Positions 1 to 7,864 of a stretch of 11,313 nucleotides of DNA are shown piece by piece. This stretch comes from Clostridia bacterium (lineage in GTDB: Bacteria > Bacillota > Clostridia > Oscillospirales > Acutalibacteraceae): positions 1-11,313 of the forward strand of contig CAAGGN010000212.1 in assembly GCA_900769375.1 (NCBI GenBank), written 5' to 3'. The notes beneath the pieces were generated by a model. That model was not told the DNA's origin, ran no database searches, and saw only the letters and a program-made list of their open reading frames with translations. A program made the translations under genes and the position numbers. The stretch's first letter is position 1. The number at the start of each line of letters is the position of its first letter.

Positions 1-10
1 CTTCCGATCT
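1..10. other. Probable Illumina adapter remnant at the contig edge
   Basis: The first ten bases, CTTCCGATCT, are identical to the 3' end of the standard Illumina TruSeq adapter (…GCTCTTCCGATCT). The following codons, starting with Asn-Ile-Ser, fit the normal N-terminal strand of an EcfA2 ATPase, whereas the Phe-Arg-Ser encoded by bases 2-10 does not. These bases are therefore probably not genomic. Confidence 0.8.
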
Positions 11-802
11 AATATTAGCTTTGGTATTGAGTCCGGAGAGATTATTGGTATCATTGGGCATACCGGTTCCGGTAAATCTACCCTTGTTCAGCATTTGAAC
101 GGACTTTTGAAACCCACCGGAGGCGAAATATTCTTAGATGGCAAAAATATTTGGGATAACCCTAAAGAAATTCGCAAGGTACGGTTTGATGTAGGCCTTG
201 TTTTTCAGTATCCCGAATATCAGTTGTTCGAGGAAACAGTTTTTAAGGATATATCATTTGGCCCTAAAAATATGGGTCTTTCGGGTGAAGAACTTGACAA
301 TCGTGTTCGTGAGATTTGTGCTCTTGTTGGTGTCAAAGAAGAATATTTCGAAGTTTCACCCTTTGACCTTTCCGGCGGTGAAAAACGCCGTGTAGCTATA
401 GCAGGTGTTATGGCAATGCGACCTCGGGTTATAGTTTTTGATGAGCCCATAGCAGGTCTTGACCCCAAAGGCAGACAGGACGTTATAAAAATGATAGGGG
501 ATTATCGCAATGCATATGATGCCACTGTTGTTATTATCTCTCACAATATGGAGGATATGGCGGTGCTGGCCGATAAACTTATTGTTTTAAATAAGGGTAA
601 GCTTGTTATGTTTGATAAAACCGTTGAAGTTTTTTCAAGAGCGGATGAATTAAAGAAAATAGGTCTTAACGTTCCTATAGTAACTCGTGTTATGGCGAAA
701 CTCAAAAACAGGGGCGTTAATATTCCAGATAATGTTCTAACGGTAGATGACGCTGTAAATGTACTTCTTAATCTTAATAAAGGCGGTGACGCCCATGATT
801 AA
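2..802 (+). CDS. ecfA2: Energy-coupling factor transporter ATPase EcfA2 (5' partial)
   Basis: ABC-type ATPase of an ECF importer. It pairs with EcfA1 and the membrane protein EcfT to power uptake of vitamins or metals bound by exchangeable S-components. It acts on the cytoplasmic face of the membrane. The reading frame is open from base 2, with 266 codons visible; about 20 N-terminal residues are missing and the first three are probably adapter. Visible motifs are Walker A GHTGSGKS (residues 19-26), a Q-loop in FQYPEYQLFEE, the signature LSGGE (123-127), Walker B ending at Asp147-Glu148, a D-loop GLDP and the switch His181. The P-loop with His-Thr is typical of EcfA2 rather than EcfA1, and so is the place directly before ecfT. 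The first ATPase (ecfA1) should lie just outside the window. The end overlaps ecfT by 8 nt, which suggests coupled translation. Confidence 0.95.
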   Translation, partial: FRSNISFGIESGEIIGIIGHTGSGKSTLVQHLNGLLKPTGGEIFLDGKNIWDNPKEIRKVRFDVGLVFQYPEYQLFEETVFKDISFGPKNMGLSGEELDNRVREICALVGVKEEYFEVSPFDLSGGEKRRVAIAGVMAMRPRVIVFDEPIAGLDPKGRQDVIKMIGDYRNAYDATVVIISHNMEDMAVLADKLIVLNKGKLVMFDKTVEVFSRADELKKIGLNVPIVTRVMAKLKNRGVNIPDNVLTVDDAVNVLLNLNKGGDAHD

Positions 803-1607
803 GGATATAACTTTCGGTCAGTATTTTGAAACAAAATCTAAAATTCATAAACTGGATCCGCGAATAAAAATTTTATTACTTTTGGTATTATTGGTTTTTA
901 TCTTTTTGTGTAAAAACTTTGTAAGTATGGGCTTTTTAACCGCCTTTATATTGATTTGCGCGTTGATTACAAAGATACCCTTTAAGGTTTATTTAAAAAA
1001 TATTAAGGTGATTTTGCCTGTTGTTATTTTTACCGCACTTATTAACCTGTTTTATAGCGGCGGTGAAGGCGACGTTTTGTTACATTGGTGGAAGCTGACC
1101 ATTACTACAGATGGTATTAGTCGCGCGTTATTTATGGCGATAAGAATAGTGATATTAATTTTCACCAGCTCTATTCTTACCTATACTACTACGCCCAACG
1201 ATCTTACTGATGCTATTGAGCGGCTTTTATCCCCGCTAAAGTTTATCGGTCTCGGTAACGCTGTTCATACAGTTGCTATGATGATGACCATCGCGCTTCG
1301 TTTTATTCCGACACTTGTTGAAGAAACCGATAAAATTATGAGTGCGCAGAAGGCGAGAGGAGCTGACCTTGAAAACGGGAAGCTTATAGAACGAATAAAG
1401 GCGCTGATTCCTATTCTTATACCTCTTCTTATTTCTTCTGTCAGAAGAGCTTACGAGCTTGCAGAGGCAATGGAATGTCGTTGCTATAATGGAGGTAGCG
1501 GACGAACAAGAATGAAACAGTTAAAACTTCATATAGGAGATTTGATATCTTCAATGATTATGGTATCGGTCTGCATAGCTGTTTTGTTGATAAATAAATT
1601 GTTTTAA
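795..1607 (+). CDS. ecfT: Energy-coupling factor transporter transmembrane protein EcfT
   Basis: Membrane scaffold of the ECF importer, 270 aa. It couples ATP hydrolysis by EcfA1/EcfA2 to substrate release from S-components. Hydrophobic segments lie at about residues 26-39, 43-59, 70-88, 111-130, 205-215 and 250-268. The cytoplasmic coupling region carries the two family motifs: Ala-Arg-Gly at 187-189, and a second site at Met226-Glu-Cys-Arg-Cys-Tyr231 in which the Arg is kept but the usual Ala/Gly neighbours are Cys. The ATG at 795 is chosen because an AAGGCGGTG ribosome site lies just upstream and the protein then begins like other family members (MIKDITFGQY). No S-component gene is visible nearby, so the substrate cannot be told; group II ECF modules serve many S-components. 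Confidence 0.95.
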   Translation: MIKDITFGQYFETKSKIHKLDPRIKILLLLVLLVFIFLCKNFVSMGFLTAFILICALITKIPFKVYLKNIKVILPVVIFTALINLFYSGGEGDVLLHWWKLTITTDGISRALFMAIRIVILIFTSSILTYTTTPNDLTDAIERLLSPLKFIGLGNAVHTVAMMMTIALRFIPTLVEETDKIMSAQKARGADLENGKLIERIKALIPILIPLLISSVRRAYELAEAMECRCYNGGSGRTRMKQLKLHIGDLISSMIMVSVCIAVLLINKLF

Positions 1608-1616
1608 AGTGATGAT

Positions 1617-2348
1617 ATGAAAAAATTACTCTTAACAATTGCATACGACGGTACAGATTATCACGGTTGGCAGATTCAACCCAATGGAATAACCGTTCAG
1701 GAGGTTATTGAAGCTTCTCTTGAAAAGCTTCTCGGTAAGAAAACACCTGTTGCAGGTTGTAGCCGCACAGATTCTGGCGTTCATGCTGAAGAGTTTTGCT
1801 TGCATCTTCAGTGTGAGGACAATATTCCTGAAAAAGCATTTTTAGTAGGACTGAATTCTATCCTTCCAAATGATATTTCGGTTAAAAAATGTGTTGCTGT
1901 TTGTGAGGATTTTCACGCAAGGTTCGACTGCAAGGGAAAAACCTATGTTTATAATCTCTATGAGGGACCCACGGATCCGTTTTTATCAAGGTATGCGCTT
2001 CGTGTTGATGAATTGCCGAGTGAAGTTATGATTAATGAATTCTGCAAAAATCTTATCGGAACTCACGATTTTTTTGCCTTTTCTTCATCGGGAAGAACGG
2101 TTGAGAATACGGTCAGGACCGTAACTGAATGCTCATATCATAATGAGGGGAATCGAGGATATTTTAAAATAACTGCTAACGGTTTTCTCTATAATATGGT
2201 GAGAATTGCAGTAGGAACGGCTTTAGAGGTTGCGGAGGGCCGCTTATCTCCTGCGTGCGCATTAGAAGCGTTTGAAACAAAAGATAGAGGCGTGCTGGGT
2301 AAAACTATACAACCCCAAGGACTATTCTTGTATAAGGTGTTTTATTAA
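1617..2348 (+). CDS. truA: tRNA pseudouridine(38-40) synthase TruA
   Basis: Converts uridines 38-40 in the anticodon arm of many tRNAs to pseudouridine. The 243 aa match the usual family length. The N-terminus has the typical AYDGTDYHGWQIQP stretch, and the catalytic motif SRTDSGVHA places the nucleophilic aspartate at Asp52. A later GTHDFFAFSSSG stretch and the C-terminal NGFLYNMVR are also conserved TruA features. The gene starts 9 nt after ecfT with only a weak ribosome site (AAAGTGATG). The order ecfA-ecfT-truA is a conserved Bacillota arrangement, but here it is followed by a membrane protein gene rather than the rplM-rpsI pair found in Bacillus. Confidence 0.97.
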   Translation: MKKLLLTIAYDGTDYHGWQIQPNGITVQEVIEASLEKLLGKKTPVAGCSRTDSGVHAEEFCLHLQCEDNIPEKAFLVGLNSILPNDISVKKCVAVCEDFHARFDCKGKTYVYNLYEGPTDPFLSRYALRVDELPSEVMINEFCKNLIGTHDFFAFSSSGRTVENTVRTVTECSYHNEGNRGYFKITANGFLYNMVRIAVGTALEVAEGRLSPACALEAFETKDRGVLGKTIQPQGLFLYKVFY

Positions 2349-2375
2349 TTGAATTTATAAGATTGGCAGGTGGGA

Positions 2376-3641
2376 ATGTTGCCGGAATATAAAAAGAAAA
2401 AGGTCAAAGGTAGAAAGAAATCTAAAAATAAAATTAACTCAAACAACGATATTAAAATGAAACCATCTAAAAGAGGAGCGAAATCACCAACCGCAAGTGT
2501 TAAGGTGGTTAAGGGCGGTAAACTTGTTAGAATGCGGAGAATTCGTATCCTTATGGGAGCCATAACGGTTATTGCTTTGGTTTGCATTGCACTTGAATTT
2601 ATACTGCCTATAGGACTCGTTGATAGTACTATCAATTTTATAGCAGGACTTGGCAAAGGAAACTATCCGGTTTCCGTATTTGGAAGTGACATTCTCGATG
2701 TCAAATATAGTAATAGCGGCTATTTTATGCTTTCAGATACCAAATTAACCGCAATGAATGATTCCGGTAAAGAAATTTTGTCGATTAATCATGGATTTTC
2801 TAAACCGTATATTATAACCAGTGACACAAGGGCATTGGTTTTCGACCAAGGCGGCAACGAGTTATCTGTTTATAATCTTAAAGAAAAAACAAACGAACTT
2901 GTAACGAAGGAAAAAATTGTTACTGCGGCTATTGGCCGCAATGGCACCTATGCAGTGGTGACCCATTCTGATAGTTATGCCGCAACAGTTACAGTTTACG
3001 ATAAAAATTCTGATGTTATTTACGAATGGAATTCTGCTAAAGAATTTATTATCAGTGTTGCAGTTTCACCGAACGGCAAGGAAATTGCGGTTGGAACCGT
3101 TTCCGTAGAAAACAGTCAGTATATAACTGCTGTGCAGATTTTAAATTTTGATTCTGCCAGTGCCAAATTCACCCATGACTTAAAAGGACAGATACCCTTA
3201 ATGCTTGATAGCAGCAATAATGGTGTTTCGGTAATAAGTGAAAACGCATATAATTTTATCCGTTGGAATAAAAATGATAAATGTGAAATAATGAGTGAAT
3301 ATAGCGTTGATAAATTCCGCAAATCGAGCGGTAGAATATTAATTTCATTAAACCACGAAGGAAACAAAAGCGAAAATATAATTATGCTTTTAGATTCTGT
3401 CGGAGAAAAAATTTGTGAATTTAATTATAATGGAAATATAACTGATATTGCGCCTTATGGTAATCATATTTATTGCTTAACCGATGATAAAATAATCATT
3501 CTTGATAAGGATGGTAATATTCTCAGGAGCGGCAAGAGCGTTTACGGCGCCGTTCGTATTAAGGTTTTGAATTCAAATAATATTGCCGTTATTTCCAATA
3601 AAAGCATTGAAAAAATCACATTGAATAAAGAAGGCGATTAA
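2376..3641 (+). CDS. Membrane-anchored propeller-like protein, DUF5711-like
   Basis: About 421 aa of unknown function. The N-terminal ~55 residues are very basic (repeated Lys/Arg, cytoplasmic). One transmembrane helix follows at about residues 56-77 (RIRILMGAITVIALVCIALE), and the remaining ~340 residues should lie outside the membrane. The outer part consists of repeated short beta-rich units with phrases such as ALVFDQGG, VAVSPNGKEIAVGT and IIILDKDGNIL, as in WD40/PQQ-like propellers. The fold resembles the Clostridia DUF5711 family as I remember it; this was not checked by a search. The start is uncertain: GTG 2370, ATG 2376 and TTG 2379 are all in frame, and the AGGTGG site at 2368-2373 spaces best with TTG 2379. 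The gene abuts the cvpA-like gene (1 nt gap), suggesting a shared envelope role. Confidence 0.8.
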   Translation: MLPEYKKKKVKGRKKSKNKINSNNDIKMKPSKRGAKSPTASVKVVKGGKLVRMRRIRILMGAITVIALVCIALEFILPIGLVDSTINFIAGLGKGNYPVSVFGSDILDVKYSNSGYFMLSDTKLTAMNDSGKEILSINHGFSKPYIITSDTRALVFDQGGNELSVYNLKEKTNELVTKEKIVTAAIGRNGTYAVVTHSDSYAATVTVYDKNSDVIYEWNSAKEFIISVAVSPNGKEIAVGTVSVENSQYITAVQILNFDSASAKFTHDLKGQIPLMLDSSNNGVSVISENAYNFIRWNKNDKCEIMSEYSVDKFRKSSGRILISLNHEGNKSENIIMLLDSVGEKICEFNYNGNITDIAPYGNHIYCLTDDKIIILDKDGNILRSGKSVYGAVRIKVLNSNNIAVISNKSIEKITLNKEGD

Positions 3642-3642
3642 T

Positions 3643-4350
3643 TTGAGTATTATTCTCGATATTGTATTTTTAGCTATAGTTTTCTTGTGTATTATTCTTT
3701 CGGCTAAAAAAGGTTTTGCAAAGTCCATAATAGAAGTTTCAGGTTTTGTTGCGGCAGTTATTCTTGCTATTTCGATAAGTGGGCCATTGGCCGAGCTTAC
3801 ATATGATAAGCTTATTGAGCCATCTGTTATTAAAGTGGCGGAAGAATCTTCTGCAGCGGCAGACCAAAATATCCAAGATAATATTTCTTCAATTTCGGAT
3901 AAAATTTGGGAGTCATTACCTGATTTTGTTAAAAATAATTCATCAGATATAAATCAAAATAATTTGATAGATAGCGTGAATATAGATACAGGTGACACTA
4001 TAACCGGTGTAGCTCAGAAGGTATCGCAAACGGTTGCAAAACCTGTTGTTTCAAAAATGCTTTCTGCGCTTTATGCAGTTATTATTTTGGTGTTACTTCT
4101 CATAGTTGTAAAATTTTTGTCTAAACTTATTAATCCGCTATTTAATTTTAGCGTCATAGGTAAACTTAACCGTACACTCGGCGGTGTTTTAGGTTTTATA
4201 AAGGGTATATTAATAGCATCGGTTTTCTGCGCAATTGTTTCAATTATTGTCTCTTTTACAAACGTAGAATTTTTATGCTTTACCAGTGAAGCAATTGAAG
4301 AATCTTTAATAGTTGGTAAAATTATTTCATTTTTACCGTTTTTAAAATAG
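3643..4350 (+). CDS. CvpA family membrane protein
   Basis: Integral membrane protein of 235 aa. Hydrophobic helices lie at about residues 2-20, 28-47, 142-163 and 184-206. The first pair encloses the charged SAKKGF turn common in the CvpA/colicin V production family. Between helices two and three is a hydrophilic Asn/Asp/Ser-rich stretch of about 90 residues, longer than in the enterobacterial protein but common in Bacillota. Family members have been linked to colicin V export in E. coli and to envelope stress; the function here is not known. The start is TTG at 3643, supported by GAAGG at 3630-3634, and lies directly after the stop of the DUF5711-like gene. It is the only intact gene in the window ending in TAG. 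Confidence 0.85.
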   Translation: MSIILDIVFLAIVFLCIILSAKKGFAKSIIEVSGFVAAVILAISISGPLAELTYDKLIEPSVIKVAEESSAAADQNIQDNISSISDKIWESLPDFVKNNSSDINQNNLIDSVNIDTGDTITGVAQKVSQTVAKPVVSKMLSALYAVIILVLLLIVVKFLSKLINPLFNFSVIGKLNRTLGGVLGFIKGILIASVFCAIVSIIVSFTNVEFLCFTSEAIEESLIVGKIISFLPFLK

Positions 4351-4371
4351 TTTCCCAAGGAGAATTAACCA

Positions 4372-6648
4372 ATGAAATTGTGTTCAAAATGCAAGAAGCG
4401 TCCCGCGGTGGTATTTATTTCCAACCCCGCAAATCCGTCATCAGAGCCCGAGGGTCTTTGCCTTATGTGCGCAAAAGAACTCGGTATTAAGCCCGTTGAT
4501 GATATGCTTAAAAGTATGAATGTTACTGATGAAGATATCGAAATGATGAGCAATCAGTTTTTGGAATTGATGTCACCAGAAGGTATGGATGATGAGTCGC
4601 TCAACGACGAAACCTTTGATTTTGGAACTGCTCCCGCAATTCCTTTTATTAAGAATATGTTTGGTCTCGGTGATGACTCTAAAGAGGACAAGGGAGACGT
4701 CAAGACTTCCAAAGAAGATAAACCTAAAAAGAAAAAAAGGCGTTATCTCGACCAGTTTTGCACTAACCTCACTCAGCGTGCTAAAGAGGGGAATTTAGAT
4801 AAAATTATTGGTAGAGAAAAGGAACTTTACCGCACCATTCAAATTTTATCCAGACGTTCTAAAAATAATCCTTGTCTTATTGGCGAGCCCGGTGTCGGTA
4901 AAACGGCTATTGCAGAGGGACTTGCTATAAGAATTGCCGAAGGGAACGCGCCCGCGCGTCTTCTTGATAAAGAAATTTTACTTTTAGACCTTACGGGGCT
5001 TGTTGCAGGAACTCAGTTTAGAGGCCAATTCGAAGCCCGCGTAAAAGGGCTCATCCAAGAGATAAAGGATGCGGGGAATATAATTCTCTTTGTCGACGAA
5101 ATTCATAATCTCGTTGGCGCAGGTGATTCCTCAGAGGGTTCAATGAACGCCGCTAATATCCTAAAACCCGCTCTTTCAAGGGGTGAGGTGCAGGTTATCG
5201 GCGCTACTACGTTTAAGGAATATAGAAAATATATTGAAAAAGATGCAGCTTTGGAGCGCCGTTTTCAACCGATAACCGTTGAAGAACCTTCTATCGAAGA
5301 TGCCATTAGCGTATTGATGGGCGTTAAGGGTTATTACGAAGGATACCACGGAGTTAAAATTCCCGACAATCTTTTAAGAAAAGCGGTTGTTTTGTCCGAA
5401 AGATATGTTACTGATAGATTTTTGCCCGATAAAGCAATTGACCTTCTTGACGAGGCCTGCGCTTGTACAAGTCTTGAAAATAAAGCCATTGATGAACTCT
5501 ATGTTGCAAACAAAAAGGTTGCAGAGAGTTCTGCGGCTCTTGACGAATTGACCGCAGACGTAAACAATACTGATTATGAAAAGCAGGCAATGCTTAAGGC
5601 AAATATCGAGAAGTATAAAAATATTGCTAACGGTCTTTATGACGCCGCTTCTGATAATACGGTTACGGAAAAACAGCTTGCCAAGGTTATTGAACTTTGG
5701 ACGGGTATACCCGCATCAAAAGTTGAGGAAAGCGACCTTCAAAAGCTTTCAAAACTTGAGGATAATCTTAATAAGAAGATTATAGGTCAAGAAGAGGCAA
5801 CCCGTTTGGTTACTGCCGCAGTTAAGCGCTCAAGGGTTAAAACAAGCGCAGAACACCGTCCCGCTTCCTTTATTTTTGTTGGACCTACAGGTGTTGGTAA
5901 AACCGAGCTGGTAAAGGTTCTATCCGAGCAGCTTTTCAGTACTCCCGAAACCCTTATTCGTCTTGATATGTCCGAATTTATGGAGAAGCATTCCGTGTCT
6001 CGACTAATAGGAGCCCCTCCCGGATATGTTGGCTTTGATGAGGCAGGTCAGCTTACCGAAAAGGTGAGAAGAAAACCATATTCTGTTGTTCTTCTTGATG
6101 AAATTGAGAAGGCGCATCCCGATGTTTTGAATGTTCTTTTGCAGATTCTTGATGATGGAAGAGTAACCGATGCGCAGGGAAGAACGGTGAACTTTGAAAA
6201 TACAATAGTTGTTATGACCTCAAATGCGGGTAGTGATAGAAGTGATAATCTTTTGGGCTTCGGCAAAACCGAAAAAGAGGCCTCAAAGGATAAAGCACTC
6301 AAAGCGCTTGGTGACTTTTTGCGCCCCGAATTTTTAGCAAGGGTGGATGAGGTTGTTGTATTTTCACCACTTACTGCTGAATCTCTTTCTAAAATTGCAA
6401 ACCTTATGTTAGATGAATTGTCAGATAGTTTATTGGAAAAAAATATTACTTTTGATTTTGATAAAGGTGTTTGTGATTATATTGCATCTAAGTGTGATGG
6501 TACTAAAACAGGCGCTCGTGAGCTTCGTAATATAATCCGCCGCGAAATTGAAGATAAAATTGTTGATATGATTATCGAAAATGAAGGCGGTTTTTCAGCG
6601 GTTAAAGCATCTGTCAAGAAAAATAATATAGTTATTGATGCAATTTAA
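4372..6648 (+). CDS. clpE: ClpE-type AAA+ ATPase with N-terminal zinc finger
   Basis: Hsp100 unfoldase of 758 aa that probably feeds misfolded proteins to ClpP. It has no Clp_N repeat domain. Instead the N-terminus carries a McsA-like four-cysteine zinc finger (Cys4, Cys7, Cys30, Cys33), which is the hallmark of ClpE, followed by an acidic then Lys-rich linker to about residue 125. The first AAA+ module has Walker A GEPGVGKT (171-178) and Walker B Asp242-Glu243. A short UVR-like middle region follows at about 360-425. The second module has GPTGVGKT (504-511) and Asp576-Glu577. Leu-Gly-Phe at 628-630 sits where Clp ATPases keep the ClpP-docking loop. A clean AAGGAGA site at 4357-4363 supports ATG 4372. 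No ctsR, mcsA or mcsB gene is visible, and I saw no convincing CtsR operator. ClpC is the alternative name; the zinc finger argues for ClpE. Confidence 0.92.
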   Translation: MKLCSKCKKRPAVVFISNPANPSSEPEGLCLMCAKELGIKPVDDMLKSMNVTDEDIEMMSNQFLELMSPEGMDDESLNDETFDFGTAPAIPFIKNMFGLGDDSKEDKGDVKTSKEDKPKKKKRRYLDQFCTNLTQRAKEGNLDKIIGREKELYRTIQILSRRSKNNPCLIGEPGVGKTAIAEGLAIRIAEGNAPARLLDKEILLLDLTGLVAGTQFRGQFEARVKGLIQEIKDAGNIILFVDEIHNLVGAGDSSEGSMNAANILKPALSRGEVQVIGATTFKEYRKYIEKDAALERRFQPITVEEPSIEDAISVLMGVKGYYEGYHGVKIPDNLLRKAVVLSERYVTDRFLPDKAIDLLDEACACTSLENKAIDELYVANKKVAESSAALDELTADVNNTDYEKQAMLKANIEKYKNIANGLYDAASDNTVTEKQLAKVIELWTGIPASKVEESDLQKLSKLEDNLNKKIIGQEEATRLVTAAVKRSRVKTSAEHRPASFIFVGPTGVGKTELVKVLSEQLFSTPETLIRLDMSEFMEKHSVSRLIGAPPGYVGFDEAGQLTEKVRRKPYSVVLLDEIEKAHPDVLNVLLQILDDGRVTDAQGRTVNFENTIVVMTSNAGSDRSDNLLGFGKTEKEASKDKALKALGDFLRPEFLARVDEVVVFSPLTAESLSKIANLMLDELSDSLLEKNITFDFDKGVCDYIASKCDGTKTGARELRNIIRREIEDKIVDMIIENEGGFSAVKASVKKNNIVIDAI

Positions 6649-6655
6649 GGTAATT

Positions 6656-7453
6656 ATGGATAAGAATATTTTTAAAAATATAGAGTTGTTTCTTTTTGAT
6701 ATGGACGGAACGCTTTATCTCGGCAATCAAATTTTTGATTTCACCAAAGAACTTTTGAGTGAAATTAAAAATAGCGGAAAACGATATTTGTTTATGACCA
6801 ACAATTCTTCAAAAAGTGTTGCCGATTATATTAAAAAGTTGGAAAAATTAGATATAGAAAGCAGCGAGGAGGATTTTATAACCTCGTCGCAAGCAACGGC
6901 TTATTATCTGAAAAAGCATCATAGGGATAAAACATTATATGTGTGCGGTACTGATTCCTTGAAAGAGGAACTCGCTAAAGAGGGTTTCAAAATTACGGAA
7001 AATACTGAAGATACCCAGTGTATCGTTATGGGTTTTGATACAGAACTTACCTTCAAAAAACTTCATGATATTTCCTATATGTTATGCACTCGTGATTTGC
7101 CGTACATCGCTACAAATCCCGATTATGTCTGTCCTACCGAGTTTGGCTCTGTACCTGATTGCGGAAGTGTTTGCGATATGATTTATAATGCCACGGGCAA
7201 AAGACCCATAGTAATCGGAAAACCCGAGCCCCTTATGCCAATTCTTGCTATGGAAAGATATGGTGTAAATGTAGGCGAAACTGCGGTTATCGGTGATAGA
7301 ATATATACCGATGTTAAAAGCGGAATAAACGCTGGTTGCGTAAGCGTTCTCGTTATGAGTGGTGAAACCACGGAAGAAATTTTGTATGCTTCACCCGATA
7401 AACCTGATTTGGTTTTATCCTCCGCAAAAGAAATTTTAGATGCTCTTAAATAA
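6656..7453 (+). CDS. HAD-IIA family phosphatase (NagD/PGP-like)
   Basis: Cytoplasmic haloacid-dehalogenase phosphatase of 265 aa, subfamily IIA. Motif I is DMDGTLYLG with nucleophile Asp15 and acid/base Asp17. Motif II is TNNSS (48-52), motif III is Lys189 in GKPEP, and motif IV is GDRIYTD with Asp214 and Asp219. The cap domain lies between motifs II and III (about 55-180), as expected for type C2 caps. Relatives hydrolyse small phosphates such as glycerol phosphate, phosphoglycolate, PLP or nucleotides; the substrate cannot be read from the sequence. ATG 6656 is chosen over a longer form because TTTAAGG lies 5 nt upstream and motif I then sits near the N-terminus. It follows clpE by 7 nt and is the last gene of the left cluster. 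Confidence 0.92.
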   Translation: MDKNIFKNIELFLFDMDGTLYLGNQIFDFTKELLSEIKNSGKRYLFMTNNSSKSVADYIKKLEKLDIESSEEDFITSSQATAYYLKKHHRDKTLYVCGTDSLKEELAKEGFKITENTEDTQCIVMGFDTELTFKKLHDISYMLCTRDLPYIATNPDYVCPTEFGSVPDCGSVCDMIYNATGKRPIVIGKPEPLMPILAMERYGVNVGETAVIGDRIYTDVKSGINAGCVSVLVMSGETTEEILYASPDKPDLVLSSAKEILDALK

Positions 7454-7455
7454 AA

Positions 7456-7489
7456 AACACTGATATCTTCAAACAAAGATATCAGTGTT
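7456..7489. terminator. Perfect 14-bp hairpin after the HAD gene
   Basis: A perfect inverted repeat (7456-7469 with 7476-7489, 6-nt loop) begins 2 nt after the HAD stop codon. On the plus strand the right side has no T-run. On the minus strand the hairpin is followed by TTTTTTA, so it fits best as a minus-strand terminator or a bidirectional one. For the plus operon it may act as a 3' end stabiliser. Confidence 0.7.
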
Positions 7490-7499
7490 ACTCTAAAAT

Positions 7500-7541
7500 A
7501 ATAATAGAAGCACCAACCAAAAGGTTAGTGCTTCTATTATT
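7500..7541 (-). terminator. Long hairpin terminator of tRNA-Gly
   Basis: A 19-bp stem (7500-7518 with 7523-7541) and a 4-nt loop start at the last base of the tRNA-Gly CCA. The only imperfect pair, 7514/7527, is C-A on the plus strand but a G-U wobble in minus-strand RNA. A T-rich tract follows on the minus side. This points to use as the tRNA-Gly terminator, though it also lies downstream of the HAD gene. Confidence 0.8.
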
Positions 7542-7615
7542 GGAGCGGGTGATGGGAATCGAACCCACACGACCAGCTTGGAAGGCTGGGATTCTAGCCA
7601 TTGAACTACACCCGC
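7541..7615 (-). tRNA. tRNA-Gly (anticodon TCC)
   Basis: On the minus strand the 75-nt sequence folds as a full cloverleaf. The acceptor stem is GCGGGTG with CACCCGC, the anticodon stem is CCAGC/GCTGG with loop CTTCCAA (anticodon at 7580-7582 on the plus strand), and the T-arm reads GTGGGTTCGATTCCCAT. The discriminator is T, and CCA is encoded at 7543-7541. It should read GGA and, by wobble, GGG glycine codons. Confidence 0.96.
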
Positions 7616-7631
7616 ATATGCTACAAGACAT

Positions 7632-7660
7632 ATATTACCACAAAGGTTCAGTTAAGTCAA
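7632..7660 (-). promoter_or_regulatory. Sigma-A-type promoter for tRNA-Gly
   Basis: On the minus strand, TTGACT (7660-7655) is followed after exactly 17 bp by TAATAT (7637-7632), preceded by an extended TG motif (TGGTAATAT). The predicted start is about 10 nt before the tRNA 5' end. Confidence 0.65.
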
Positions 7661-7700
7661 GTATTTTTGAAAAAATTTTAATAATTAATTAGGTTTATTA

Positions 7701-7729
7701 TTGACAATATATGATATTTAGGATAAAAT
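7701..7729 (+). promoter_or_regulatory. Sigma-A-type promoter for tRNA-Arg
   Basis: TTGACA at 7701-7706 (perfect -35) and TAAAAT at 7724-7729 are separated by 17 bp. Transcription should begin near 7736, about 9 nt before tRNA-Arg. It is divergent from the tRNA-Gly promoter. Confidence 0.85.
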
Positions 7730-7744
7730 TATTAAACCAAATAT

Positions 7745-7821
7745 GTCGCTATAGCTCAGCTGGATAGAGCGACCGCCTCCTAAGCGGTAGGTCGGAGGTT
7801 CGAATCCCCTTAGCGACGCCA
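7745..7821 (+). tRNA. tRNA-Arg (anticodon CCT)
   Basis: A 77-nt cloverleaf with acceptor stem GTCGCTA/TAGCGAC, D-arm with AGCTCAGCTGGATAGAGC, anticodon stem ACCGC/GCGGT and loop CTCCTAA (anticodon 7779-7781), and T-arm GGAGGTTCGAATCCCC. The discriminator is G and CCA is encoded at 7819-7821. It reads AGG arginine codons. The last 21 nt of this tRNA are repeated at 7995-8015. Confidence 0.97.
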
Positions 7822-7826
7822 AATAA
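7801..7826 (+). repeat. 26-bp direct repeat, copy 1 (tRNA-Arg 3' end)
   Basis: These 26 bases (T-loop and T-arm 3' half, acceptor stem, CCA and AAATAA trailer) recur without mismatch at 7995-8020, 194 bp downstream. The first copy is part of the functional tRNA. Confidence 0.95.
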
Positions 7827-7864
7827 ACAGATACATTTTACTATGTATCTGTTTATTTTATTTT
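7821..7864 (+). terminator. Terminator of tRNA-Arg (copy A)
   Basis: A perfect 16-bp stem (7821-7836 with 7843-7858) with a 6-nt loop, followed by a T-rich tract (TTATTTT to 7864). It begins at the final A of the tRNA CCA, so the trailer is very short. It is related in sequence to the terminator at 8015-8057. Confidence 0.9.
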
